A stretch of 64,000 nucleotides of DNA from Candidatus Woesearchaeota archaeon (GTDB lineage Archaea; Nanobdellota; Nanobdellia; Woesearchaeales; UBA10216), in NCBI GenBank assembly GCA_016185705.1, contig JACPMZ010000007.1, forward strand, positions 171,157-235,156. The letters are read 5' to 3'. A model generated the notes under the pieces. It was not told where the DNA came from. It did not search any database and was given only the letters and a program-made list of their open reading frames with translations. The translations under genes and the position numbers were made by a program. Shown piece by piece: positions 59,201-63,939 of the stretch. Every line of letters begins with the position of its first letter. Position 1 is the stretch's first letter.

Positions 59201-60302
59201 CTGACAGCATATTCTCAAATTGGAACATGTTCGTTGCGTTAAGACTTATCAAGGTTGCATTTATTGCACTGAGCTGGCTCTCTTCAAAAACTTCAATCAT
59301 GAAAGATGTGATTTTATCGGTTAAAGCGTTTGCAACCTTGCTCCGGTATATGCCTGCCTCAAGCTTGAAGGCAGGATGGTATATGTCAGCCCACCTGACA
59401 TTTGAGTTATTCCCTATAGTCGCATGAGCTGTGCCGCTCCTCACCAGGAACGCATTCTGCGCCACAGGCCCTATAATGCTTGCGTTAATCTCCGCCATAG
59501 TGGCGTGCCGAAGGTTTACATCGTGCAGCTGCACTACAAAATATCCTGTCGCTGCTGCAATGAGTTCCGGGTCAATTGCAATGCTCTCTGTAACCGGGTC
59601 AAAGACAAAGGCATTGAGAAATATGTTAATGTCGCAGGCATCTCCCCTGCCGTCTTTGTCTGAATCGGACTGGCTTGGGTTTGCGTCAAACCTGCAGTTG
59701 TCCACAAGGTCTATTATGCCGTCGCTGTCTGCGTCATAATAAGGATTTTCTGCAAGAAACGGAACAAAATTAACGCTGCCACTGATTGTGGCGTTTATTG
59801 CCCCGGAATCCGTTGAATTCCAGAAATTTAAAGCAGCATCAACCGCCTCAGCGCCAGTATTTTCAAGGTTTAGCGGCTGGTTTGCAAACGCATTGGCTCT
59901 TGCTGTCACGTTGGCGGAATTTCCGGAAAGCATGCCCAGCTGACTGGACATGATGCTGTTGCCGCTTATGGAAACATTTGAAGAGTTTACTGCTTCAATT
60001 GCTGTAGCGAAATTGCTTATAATGCAGTGCTGCACTGCAACGCGCTCAGCGTTAATTATTCTTATCCCTGTTCCGCTGCCATCGCCAGCTATGCTCTGGA
60101 AGCTGCACTCCAAAGTTACATTGGAGGCGTTGATGCTGAGGCAGTCGCCAGATGCTGCAATCCCATTCAAAAGGAAGAAGCTGCCTGAATCAACAATGGT
60201 CCCGCAGGCGTCTATGGTTTGCGCAAAAGCGGATGCAGCGAACACAAGCGTGGCTAGAATGACTGCTACACCCACCAGAGCAACGAATCCGCGCTTTTTT
60301 AT
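50232..60302 (-). CDS. Secreted subtilisin-alkaline-phosphatase-like fusion protein, about 3,356 aa
   Basis: Counting from GTG 60275: NosD-like beta-helix (about 20-170), thrombospondin type 3-like Ca2+ motif (182-214), subtilisin S8 domain with Asp420, His468, oxyanion Asn559 and Ser787 (in SGTSMATPH), a long beta region, an alkaline-phosphatase/phosphodiesterase-like domain (about 1780-2170, with VLDG, FPETTFSTYTS, HDHG, SDHGF), a CARDB repeat, a ThuA/amidotransferase-like domain (about 2740-2930), and C-terminal cadherin/Ig-like repeats. I extend the start to AUA 60302 because it adds a basic MKKRGF-type n-region before the signal helix (with Met read from the AUA) and has AAGGTG seven bases upstream; GTG 60275 lacks both. 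It is a secreted protease that may process itself or neighbouring giants. Confidence 0.92.
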   Translation of the reverse strand: MKKRGFVALVGVAVILATLVFAASAFAQTIDACGTIVDSGSFFLLNGIAASGDCLSINASNVTLECSFQSIAGDGSGTGIRIINAERVAVQHCIISNFATAIEAVNSSNVSISGNSIMSSQLGMLSGNSANVTARANAFANQPLNLENTGAEAVDAALNFWNSTDSGAINATISGSVNFVPFLAENPYYDADSDGIIDLVDNCRFDANPSQSDSDKDGRGDACDINIFLNAFVFDPVTESIAIDPELIAAATGYFVVQLHDVNLRHATMAEINASIIGPVAQNAFLVRSGTAHATIGNNSNVRWADIYHPAFKLEAGIYRSKVANALTDKITSFMIEVFEESQLSAINATLISLNATNMFQFENMLSADIKESDIIAVSREAEVVLIYKIIEPIDKNDISRATTKVAQMHSGAFGVVFRGENWNISILDSGLDNATGCTSLSDCSTKNPAMHPDFNGRILEIRQTGGAGSARDFDGHGTHVAGSAVGDGSGSGGLYSGAAPKATFMMQQRKGTATYPAATTYAANKGIKIHSNSWGGVNCTFAYRPEARTWDLVSYNNPAIALVFAAGNEEQNPCGGTGQNSIQPESIAKNVIAVGATETSRAFPAAPGAGPLAGRFFIPSNTSLGATSYMSGFGAGPIAASGDDTEDIASFSSRGPNANPTTANTVRIKPDIVAPGGLIVSTRSSVCETDAGDLSDNNGDNRTDHDDCVGRGLTGSPAFGYGSNYEAVDIRNSTAVGFTNQLIRVEDHAAVIAWLNANSPGGAPWSIANRRPIPSNTNMPGSAAHAPLYMYLSGTSMATPHVSGALALLLEYLDEMHDYKTASASLMKALLIQGAVDIGGQGTAAHGTATNAPDNNQGWGMLNMPNTMFPSGRHTTMLFKDNEDPNKLNSNGDEINYDKLNSVPIRFSRTHSAAVTLVWTDQPTNPPSHNLVNDIDLTVIAPNGDKYNGNIFKANGFSEKESVNAGKDGVNNVERVRLQNAGDGFYNITIKASSIAGNPQHFSLVVSSVVGADSVNEAGEYDYNFSVGEEVYASAVGLPNRSVTIYVIPHDPAVAFDAEVDLSGKDVTDSGPTAATASQKGEIIQELVWNTENKLPDLSVSQGFYHIVIDVDGDQKYKPGIDVVDYHLRPGLQVTCKNPDTGNVCAFADSSSVSGVKLDEFDKLDIVHAKVTGISVDADTIIPLYAIRFGELVEDAQLNDISGAVENVNFKKGEIVNEVVSVWVSDKEGDYEIVLDIDKNGKYNSSIDVSDPDGFGVFGVIDSVRFAIDSENTLHAVGVQRGVTERLLYGYAKPDRRFIVDKEHSDLFEWSTDNPVEWTVLRESTRRGQFLNPDITVDSEGNPFVITEIHTIGGFDWLLFLALNSTSGNLQRNFDADVDAGGSPIPGTGYPANVLFYYWDDFWEPELTQPRIEIDPATDLPIISSRVFLMYPDTFYFSAIYPSLFMRLEPIIPVHPLVPIFHIPEIAGVPAVYFGDSLQVATYAHGGGRQDGTTPWPFGWDHTDPITGEESSTMRRFTFAAQEEAKVTRDIATASPRRGNWRWMAVDERHGLTGFIGNGDLAVDKEGDVHVAYFRKEDKNSPGSSDSKLFYSKLDAVIDNSSGRAVSRILKWTQPAKVSDKEVAVHSSYYPAIDVDLLTQAHIVWQGDGKIHYAKVDADIVDASRDDENALSILQIVEEDVAVMNDMVVQSRPDIVVNSLQEPAVLYRDSGPGSRNTLFLVKSNESTYTAVDFAEPLNLIKANEYEDDPLINHNTLEINRYAGTFLEEMFAGWTEAADNERQFRFKKSMPHITFLIVLDGLDAETFRKQLDDGNLPKTEELLDQFKKLEGEALNTFPETTFSTYTSIMTGLKPKEHKVPGDRFKTFSQDYDFVQTPDDINAHLSSKGILTLYDHLAENKLHSASFSLIDKGIMPAGPSKIVNPGADFEGGSTTDFAAFIDYLDTLSERDEFDFNDAPDFMSVYLLSHDHGLGTDPEDMDFTAADAQLGQIIGKLAELNALNQTIFLITSDHGFADAKPDDVMKDASNSSESFELKTNGKIAYHELEDASITMEQKLKRAGELEAMSLDAASNMFLKIEAIYVMAGGEYQLFENGNLDPSVGVPQEIKDLTSEVAGSILLVADTDLGYFAPEEKEAIEGAKERKVPFIITGRFYESLINGTQKLIKEVSTIDVMKTTAFAIGGDALANAMPGDGSSIFSPEYSVFAGSPVNLHLFDSVGNHVGMLPDGGIEASIPLSQFGFNNQTRETTIDLLQAPGRYKVLVEAFDKGTVTLKIRKSTASEKFVLAYPALDIIAGSVLVLDRLSSDGFALQFDFDGDADFESIIAPLVSFQISGGINNVSVALDAAAGQEINIDLMDEIGVRIQGRAAETIANGSILIARQTNGALNGPGFLTTGETIEVSSSNNVDEKIENLDVSIRYSDTLLGDLSKNSLGVYSLGNPGINRIQAAHFPLLNEFSGISRFGLFAIAASDRVPAIHSIVVIPKVTTAANDIITIRVNATDDQKIENVNAEFLESRFNLAFNSTSGLFEAVVAGPAEDGIYAFIVEAADNTSNRVTASYGRLTLDATRPAVALLSPLDGQVTTDATIAVSFAVDEIASATFMLDSSAEQNAPIGGFTLNISHGRHVLQIFARDRAGNLGEAAAAFERPADNIVMSRVTAPFVARPAGRVDILFEIRNTGNGTENVTVEFLEDGNVLDSRAIPLDAGANQLSKFDYSPAPGQHNLTVRAVPVPGETFLSDNAKSHSIFISDKIVALLVDDELDSPALNAYQAALTNAGLDVLVRDTEGQPVTRELLQDIRLVVWFTGDDEATLNAAERVLLQEYLDSGGFLLLSGSKIGRDIGDKSFYGQSLHATFIRAAAGLQNIIGVPGDPVSRGLLLDVAESGEQILADEFGRTVFNYIGDGGAAIRADDNISRVLYFAFGFEDIEDPVERDRVMSRAIAWFDIDITPPAITGITPVSGTTLPIGTVNVSLDMQTDEPSVCRIGDSVGRFEDKSLFNQTNSTSHSALMQGLQNGTALTKFIQCSDIKGNILGFSHNISVANRTFLPPVLQPVPDIFIDENRTLMLNLNATDPESDALSFGIRDVLSIGFPRPIAERFVVSNSSMALQTTFNDAGRYRLRIIVSDGFDNVSQDFVLTIVNVNRPAVISPAGELNAVEDAFFSFTLSASDPDGDVIRFTDNTSLFNINLFTGAVGFTPRQGDVGAHSILFTVSDGNLSSDSAAILFVRPANDAPSIGFVSPQFAAAGALFTLQLTATDPDGDNLSFSADTLIFNISSTGLINFTPGIGDFGSHLINVSVSDGLAGDKMVLNLVISADNRPPIITGITNSIFVSTNETSLEINVTACDPDLDPGCT

Positions 60303-60316
60303 TTTACAACACCTTC

Positions 60317-60997
60317 TTAGGTCAAACCGGACATGTAATCCATTACAAGCTCTGCCTGCCTGTCCTGCAATAATTTGAAGTGCACTTTCTGCTTCAACAC
60401 CGCAAGCATTTCTTCGTCATCAAAAAAGTCCCTGAACTCCTCTTCATTCGCTTCTATGAACTCATCAACTTCTCTGTCAGAAACCTCAACCGACTCCAAG
60501 TCCACGTTCTTCTGCAGGAGCTCTGCTATCATCAGCTGCGACTTAACACTTTCCTTGTACCGGGAATAGGCTATGCCGCTGGCTTCCAAAGCGTAAGCAA
60601 GCTCCTCTTCGCTCATTTGATATGCGTCCAGGCTTTTTTGAATGAAGGATTCTGCCGCCTCATCGCTCACCTGGATGCCCTGGCTGGCTGCCTCTTCCAG
60701 AAGAATATTTGCCACTTCGCTGGCGCCTGGCTGCCCTTCAAAAGCGGATGTTTCAGGACGGCTTACAAGCGGGCTTTCAGCAAGCAGGTCGCGGGCGCTG
60801 CCTTCAACAAAACTCACCTGCATGGCTGTTTCGCCATTGCCGGGCATGCTGAATAAATAGAAAACAGCAACAATTGCAATTGCTACGAGGAATAATACGC
60901 CAACTTTTCTGTAATTAACTTTTTTGCGCTTAGAAGGGGTTTGGACTGGCTCTATGGCTTCATTTATAAGATTATCTGCCTCACCATTCTTTTCCAA
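60317..60997 (-). CDS. Membrane-anchored SurA N-terminal-like chaperone, 226 aa
   Basis: I start at TTG 60997, preceded by GGGGGTG; the longer frame to 61192 adds an unlikely Phe-rich leader. A basic cytoplasmic stretch precedes one membrane helix (VGVLFLVAIAIVAVFYLF). The outside domain (about 80-226) has the helical SurA_N-like pattern: ESFIQKSLDAYQMSEEELAYAL, SRYKESVKSQLMIAELLQ and VSDREVDEFIEANEEEF. No PPIase (parvulin) domain follows. Such domains chaperone exported proteins. It is the first gene of the surface operon, with a TATA box CTTTATAAAG at 61031-61040. Confidence 0.82.
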   Translation of the reverse strand: MEKNGEADNLINEAIEPVQTPSKRKKVNYRKVGVLFLVAIAIVAVFYLFSMPGNGETAMQVSFVEGSARDLLAESPLVSRPETSAFEGQPGASEVANILLEEAASQGIQVSDEAAESFIQKSLDAYQMSEEELAYALEASGIAYSRYKESVKSQLMIAELLQKNVDLESVEVSDREVDEFIEANEEEFRDFFDDEEMLAVLKQKVHFKLLQDRQAELVMDYMSGLT

Positions 60998-61118
60998 AGT
61001 AACACCCCCTCTCAGCAGGATACGGCAATTCTTTATAAAGATTATCATCGCTTCAGCACTCACGTTTCCGAAAGTTTTATAAAAGGCAAAATCAGAAATT
61101 TGCTGCGAGGTGATGCTG

Positions 61119-61184
61119 ATGGCCAAAGCAAAAAAAGGAGCCAACAAGAAAGAAAAGAAGAAGAACGTGTGCGAGTTCTGCTGA
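61119..61184 (+). CDS. Micropeptide, 21 aa, Lys-rich with C-terminal CxxC
   Basis: The ATG at 61119 follows GAGGTG, and GTTTTATAAAAGGC (61074-61087) is a TATA box at the right distance. The peptide begins MAKAKKGANKKEKKK and ends VCEFC, a CxxC pair that may bind metal or form a disulfide. It is very short, so coding status rests on the promoter, ribosome-binding site and composition. Confidence 0.4.
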   Translation: MAKAKKGANKKEKKKNVCEFC

Positions 61185-61225
61185 TACCCCATGTTCTGAA
61201 ATGATTGTAAGGTTATTTCCCAATA

Positions 61226-61278
61226 AGCAAATCACTTATTCGTTAGGAACAAAGTTCCGATTATTAAAGTGATTTGCT
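61226..61278. repeat. AGCAAAT-family hairpin, upstream of tRNA-His
   Basis: AGCAAATCACTT (61226-61237) pairs with AAGTGATTTGCT (61267-61278). The loop itself contains GGAAC/GTTCC. The outer AGCAAAT/ATTTGCT arms recur in the hairpins at 62296, 62337, 62714, 62756 and 11629, with different inner bases each time. Confidence 0.7.
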
Positions 61279-61326
61279 ATAACTTACCCGAAAATTTAAA
61301 TACCCCAACAAAACACGCAGTGCTAT

Positions 61327-61438
61327 GGCTGCTGTGGTGTACTGGCTAGCATGTGGGCCTGTGGAATTCCGCAGAACGCCTTAGGACCGGGTTCGATACA
61401 ATGTTCCATAAGAAATTGCGAATTTCCCGGCAGCGGCC
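61327..61438 (+). tRNA. tRNA-His (GTG) with two introns
   Basis: Removing two segments gives a full tRNA. G-1 is 61327 and C73 is 61438, both diagnostic of tRNA-His. The acceptor stem is GCTGCTG/CAGCGGC. The D stem is GTGT/GCAT with GG in the loop. The anticodon GTG is at 61361-61363. Intron 1 (61365-61376, 12 bases) follows position 37 in a bulge-helix-loop with CTGT/GCAG. Intron 2 (61398-61424, 27 bases) lies in the T loop in a canonical BHB: outer CCGGG/CCCGG, central TTCG/CGAA, bulges ATA and TTT, inner CAAT/ATTG. Splicing gives loop TTCGATT on stem CCGGG/CCCGG. One mismatch is T27-T43. A TATA box (AAATTTAAATACC, about 61290) is well placed. No CCA is encoded. Confidence 0.9.
61424..61438. 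repeat. tRNA-His 3' end repeat, copy 1 (att-like)
   Basis: The 15-base 3' end of the tRNA (TTCCCGGCAGCGGCC) is repeated exactly at 62399-62413, and its core recurs at 62858-62872. Duplicated tRNA 3' ends are the usual attachment-site trace left by tRNA-targeting integrases. Confidence 0.75.
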
Positions 61439-61492
61439 TAGTTCTTTGCAAACCGAAAGGTTTATATACAATTGACTACATTTGTAAACATT

Positions 61493-61792
61493 ATGGATGG
61501 CTCTGTAGCGGTGAGAATTGAGAAACGCAAATTAGCTGAGATTAAGGCAATCTCAGATGAGGAAAAGCGCAAAAACTCGGAAACATTCCGGGAAATTATA
61601 GACTTGGGGCTGAAAGAAAAGAAGTTAGCCATAGCGCTTGAAAAATACGAGGGAGGCGTTGTCAGCACTGGCCGAGCTGCCGAGATAGCAAGCATTCCGT
61701 TAAGCAAATTTCTCGATATTTTGAGAGAGCGAAACGTTCCATTTAAGTATACAGTTAAAGAGCTGCAGGAAGACTTTGAGGGCTTTTTATGA
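61493..61792 (+). CDS. UPF0175-family antitoxin, 99 aa
   Basis: The ATG at 61493 (MDGSVAVRIEKRK) lies about 25 bases downstream of TTTATATAC (61461-61468), suiting a leaderless mRNA; a TTG further upstream is less likely. The N-terminal half resembles a ribbon-helix-helix. The C-terminal half has the UPF0175 pattern EGGVVSTGRAAEIASIPLSK followed by ILRERNVPFKYT. It overlaps the toxin gene by ATGA. It would neutralise the DUF3368 toxin and repress the operon. It is the first gene after the tRNA-His, in module 1. Confidence 0.85.
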   Translation: MDGSVAVRIEKRKLAEIKAISDEEKRKNSETFREIIDLGLKEKKLAIALEKYEGGVVSTGRAAEIASIPLSKFLDILRERNVPFKYTVKELQEDFEGFL

Positions 61793-62310
61793 TTTCCAAT
61801 GCAGGACCTCTGATAAACTTCGCCAGGATAAATGAGCTAGACCTGCTTATACGCACGGTTGGACATCTGACTATCGGGCAAAAGGTATTTGCGGAAGTGA
61901 CTATCCACGAAACGCAGGAAACAGCGCTGATAAAGGAACAGATAGAATCAGGCAATATCACCGTCAGCAAAATTGGTGCGCAGGGGTTGGAGGAGCAAAT
62001 TAAAAAAATGTTCAAAGAGCTGGGCAAAGGAGAAACAGAAGCTATAAGTTTAGCCCTAAACCTAAAGGAAAAAAAAGTATTGCTTGACGATTTAAGGGCA
62101 AGAGAAGCAGCACGATTCAGCAACCTAAAACCTGTTGGCTCACTGCGAGTCCTGTTAATGGCATTTGAAAAAAACCTTGTCAGCGAGAAGAAATTAAAAT
62201 CTATTTTCACGCAAATGCTGCAAAACAAGCTGTGGATAAGCGGTGAAGTGGCTATGAAATTCCTGGAACTCTTTGAAAAAATGAAACAATCTTATAGCAA
62301 ATCTCGGTAA
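61789..62310 (+). CDS. DUF3368 PIN-like toxin, 173 aa
   Basis: The DUF3368/PIN-like marks are ISNAGPLINFARI (first strand), LGKGETEAISLAL (conserved glutamate region) and LLDDLRAREAA (acidic residues). This family is paired with UPF0175 antitoxins in archaea and cyanobacteria and is presumed to be a ribonuclease toxin. The gene overlaps its antitoxin by four bases. A double hairpin and a tRNA-end repeat follow directly. Confidence 0.85.
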   Translation: MISNAGPLINFARINELDLLIRTVGHLTIGQKVFAEVTIHETQETALIKEQIESGNITVSKIGAQGLEEQIKKMFKELGKGETEAISLALNLKEKKVLLDDLRAREAARFSNLKPVGSLRVLLMAFEKNLVSEKKLKSIFTQMLQNKLWISGEVAMKFLELFEKMKQSYSKSR

Positions 62311-62385
62311 TTTTTGAACTTTTGCGAGATTTGCTAAATAGCAAATTGCATGTAAAATGTTCAAATACCTTTGCAATTTGCTATT
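62296..62385. repeat. Hairpin pair of the AGCAAAT family (end of module 1)
   Basis: AGCAAATCTCG (62296-62306) pairs with CGAGATTTGCT (62325-62335). AATAGCAAATTGCA (62337-62350) pairs with TGCAATTTGCTATT (62372-62385). The first hairpin overlaps the toxin stop region. The pair precedes tRNA-end repeat copy 2 by 13 bases. Confidence 0.75.
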
Positions 62386-62398
62386 AGGAAATTCTTTA

Positions 62399-62413
62399 TT
62401 CCCGGCAGCGGCC
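62399..62413. repeat. tRNA-His 3' end repeat, copy 2 (att-like)
   Basis: TTCCCGGCAGCGGCC here is identical to the tRNA-His 3' end. It is not part of a second tRNA, because no acceptor, D or anticodon arm precedes it. It closes module 1 and opens module 2. Confidence 0.75.
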
Positions 62414-62471
62414 CTTTTTTTCCCAAAGTAAAGTTTTATAAAGTGGCATAAATCCCTGTCCGCTGATAAGC

Positions 62472-62702
62472 ATGAGCAAGAAAAACAAGAACAAGAAGAA
62501 GAAAGTAAATCCCAAAACTGAAAGGTATGCCAAGTTCAGGAAGGAAAAGCCCGCAATCATGACTTTTACAGCTCCAGACCTCACTCCTGAGCAGCAGAAG
62601 CAGCGGCAGGAGGATGAGCGGCTTATTGATTCCTTTTTGAGGCACAACAGGAATCCTCCAACAAAGGAAGTGAGCGAGAGAAGGATGAAGAGCAAGAGAT
62701 AG
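62472..62702 (+). CDS. Small basic protein, 76 aa (module 2)
   Basis: The peptide starts with a lysine/asparagine tract (MSKKNKNKKKKVNPKTERYA) and continues with FTAPDLTPEQQKQRQEDERLI, then a basic tail (SERRMKSKR). GTTTTATAAAG (62432-62442) is a TATA box about 30 bases before the ATG. No family is recognised; a nucleic-acid-binding role is possible from charge alone. It is the only gene between tRNA-end repeats 2 and 3. Confidence 0.65.
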   Translation: MSKKNKNKKKKVNPKTERYAKFRKEKPAIMTFTAPDLTPEQQKQRQEDERLIDSFLRHNRNPPTKEVSERRMKSKR

Positions 62703-62713
62703 GCGGTTCTTAT

Positions 62714-62804
62714 AGTAAATCTCATTAATTTATGAATAAAGAGTGAGATTTACTAAACAGCAAATCGCAATTTAAAAGTTCAAGTATTTATGCGATTTGC
62801 TGTT
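62714..62804. repeat. Hairpin pair of the AGCAAAT family (end of module 2)
   Basis: AGTAAATCTCA (62714-62724) pairs with TGAGATTTACT (62744-62754). AACAGCAAATCGCA (62756-62769) pairs with TGCGATTTGCTGTT (62791-62804). The arrangement copies that at 62296-62385, again between a gene and a tRNA-end repeat. Confidence 0.75.
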
Positions 62805-62857
62805 ATTTAAAATCCCTTACAGAATCCTCAAGAAACTCATACCTTCTGGGAATGGCT

Positions 62858-62872
62858 CGGCAGCGGCCCTTT
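62858..62872. repeat. tRNA-His 3' end repeat, copy 3 (att-like)
   Basis: CGGCAGCGGCCCTTT is shared exactly with 62403-62417 and partly with the tRNA itself (CGGCAGCGGCC). It overlaps the stop codon of the convergent vapC gene. It is the right border of module 2. Confidence 0.65.
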
Positions 62873-63263
62873 AATAACTCTCCACCCTCAACCCTGTTAC
62901 TCTGGTAAAGTGTTTGGTGTTTCTTGTTAATACAGTTTCGTTTTCAAGCAATGCCGCACCCGCAATCATGGAGTCAACTGCGTCTATTTCTTGCCCATTT
63001 TTAATTAATGAGCCGTGTATTTCTCCGGCCTTCTCAGCAGATTCCCGTGTCATTTTTATTGTGTCGAACGCTGCTATAGTCTTAATAACTTTAACCAGTT
63101 CTGCCTCAGATTTGCCCGATAACGCAATACCAGTCCACAACTCAAATATTGTAGGAGCAGAAACCCTATAAATTTCATCATCGGCAAACATTTTCTGCTG
63201 TTTCAACATAGCTGCCTCATCTTTATTCATTACATCAATGATAAAATCTGTGTCCAGAATCAT
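62871..63263 (-). CDS. vapC: VapC-type PIN toxin, 130 aa
   Basis: This is a complete small PIN nuclease: first Asp in MILDTDFIIDVMNKDE, a middle Glu in IFELWTGIAL, acidic residues in EIDAVDSMIAGAALL, and a last strand ETVLTRNTKHFTRVTGLRVE. This is the standard VapC layout, a Mg2+-dependent RNase of toxin-antitoxin pairs. It overlaps the antitoxin gene by ATGA. Its stop codon lies in the third tRNA-end repeat. Confidence 0.9.
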   Translation of the reverse strand: MILDTDFIIDVMNKDEAAMLKQQKMFADDEIYRVSAPTIFELWTGIALSGKSEAELVKVIKTIAAFDTIKMTRESAEKAGEIHGSLIKNGQEIDAVDSMIAGAALLENETVLTRNTKHFTRVTGLRVESY

Positions 63264-63493
63264 TGTAACCTAAGCGCTGTTTTTTTAACCCGTTCATTCA
63301 TCCGCTTCCTAGTGGCTTTGATATGCCTCCGCATATTCTCAGCCTCCTCTGGCTTTAAAATCCCGACCAACTTGGACAACGGATCTTTCTTAACAGACTT
63401 AATAATAACGTCAGTGAAACTTTCCTTGTCGTCTTTGGCGTTTTTCAACAATGTGTAAGCTTCATCCGTTATCGAAATAGTTTTCGTGCCCAT
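63260..63493 (-). CDS. vapB: VapB-type antitoxin (DUF217 family), 77 aa
   Basis: The ATG at 63493 gives MGTKTISITDEAYTLLKNAK, the typical N-terminal strand and helix of this archaeal VapB family, then ESFTDVIIKSVKK and a Lys/Arg-rich tail. The frame could open at 63511, but a TATA-like GCTTAAATAATC just upstream of 63493 favours the shorter leaderless form. It is co-translated with vapC and likely represses the operon. Confidence 0.85.
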   Translation of the reverse strand: MGTKTISITDEAYTLLKNAKDDKESFTDVIIKSVKKDPLSKLVGILKPEEAENMRRHIKATRKRMNERVKKTALRLQ

Positions 63494-63610
63494 GCATACA
63501 CAGATATACACAGATTATTTAAGCTTTTCTATTTTGTTAAGCCAGCTTTCCAAGCATGCACCGCGCCCTGCTACCTTTTAACCGCCGAACCCCTTCTGTG
63601 CGCTGCTTTT

Positions 63611-63659
63611 GTCAGAAGCATCTGCTTCTGAGCATGCTCAGAAACCGGAGGTTTCTGAC
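63611..63659. repeat. Double hairpin (CAGAAGCA.TGCTTCTG and TCAGAAACC.GGTTTCTGA)
   Basis: Two adjacent hairpins lie here, CAGAAGCA/TGCTTCTG and CTCAGAAACC/GGTTTCTGA. The outer ends GTCAGAA/TTCTGAC also pair, so a cruciform-like fold is possible. It lies in the gap between vapB and the right-edge gene, where 63512-63939 contains only repeats. Confidence 0.55.
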
Positions 63660-63706
63660 ATTTCCCTCCCTCTATGAACAGTCTCCGCAGCTATGCTATT
63701 TCCTCT

Positions 63707-63757
63707 GCGCTTCATTTTCACCTCCCTTAATTTTTGAGGGAGGCGGAAATGAAGCGC
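63707..63757. repeat. Palindromic element (GCGCTTCATTT arm)
   Basis: GCGCTTCATTT (63707-63717) pairs with AAATGAAGCGC (63747-63757) around an inner CCTCCCTTAA/GAGGGAGG pairing. It has the same architecture as the elements at 939, 12947 and 19798, each with its own outer arm sequence. Confidence 0.6.
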
Positions 63758-63939
63758 GATGGCAAGTTAAGATGAAGCATGCGGTTTGTGGAGATACTGA
63801 TAAATTTCAGGGAACCCTAATCTTTGCCGGAGCAAAGAAAACGCAGGAGAGCAGTCAGAATGAAATAATCTGCAACAACATCTTACTCAGCAGCTTTGGT
63901 CACTGCGCGACTAATCTCCTCCTGCAAGAATATAAAGCA

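Noticed and set aside
21518-60275. Many plus-strand frames of 60-320 residues opposite the giant genes
   Set aside because: They are shadows of the biased codon use of long minus-strand genes; none has a promoter, ribosome-binding site or recognisable domain.
61472-61492. TTG 61472 as the start of the UPF0175 antitoxin
   Set aside because: It lies only a few bases from the TATA box, inside the expected untranscribed region; ATG 61493 fits a leaderless transcript and the family N-terminus.
62399-62872. Two further tRNA genes suggested by the CCCGGCAGCGGCC repeats
   Set aside because: Only the 3' end is duplicated; there is no D arm, anticodon or 5' acceptor strand upstream, so they are att-like repeats.
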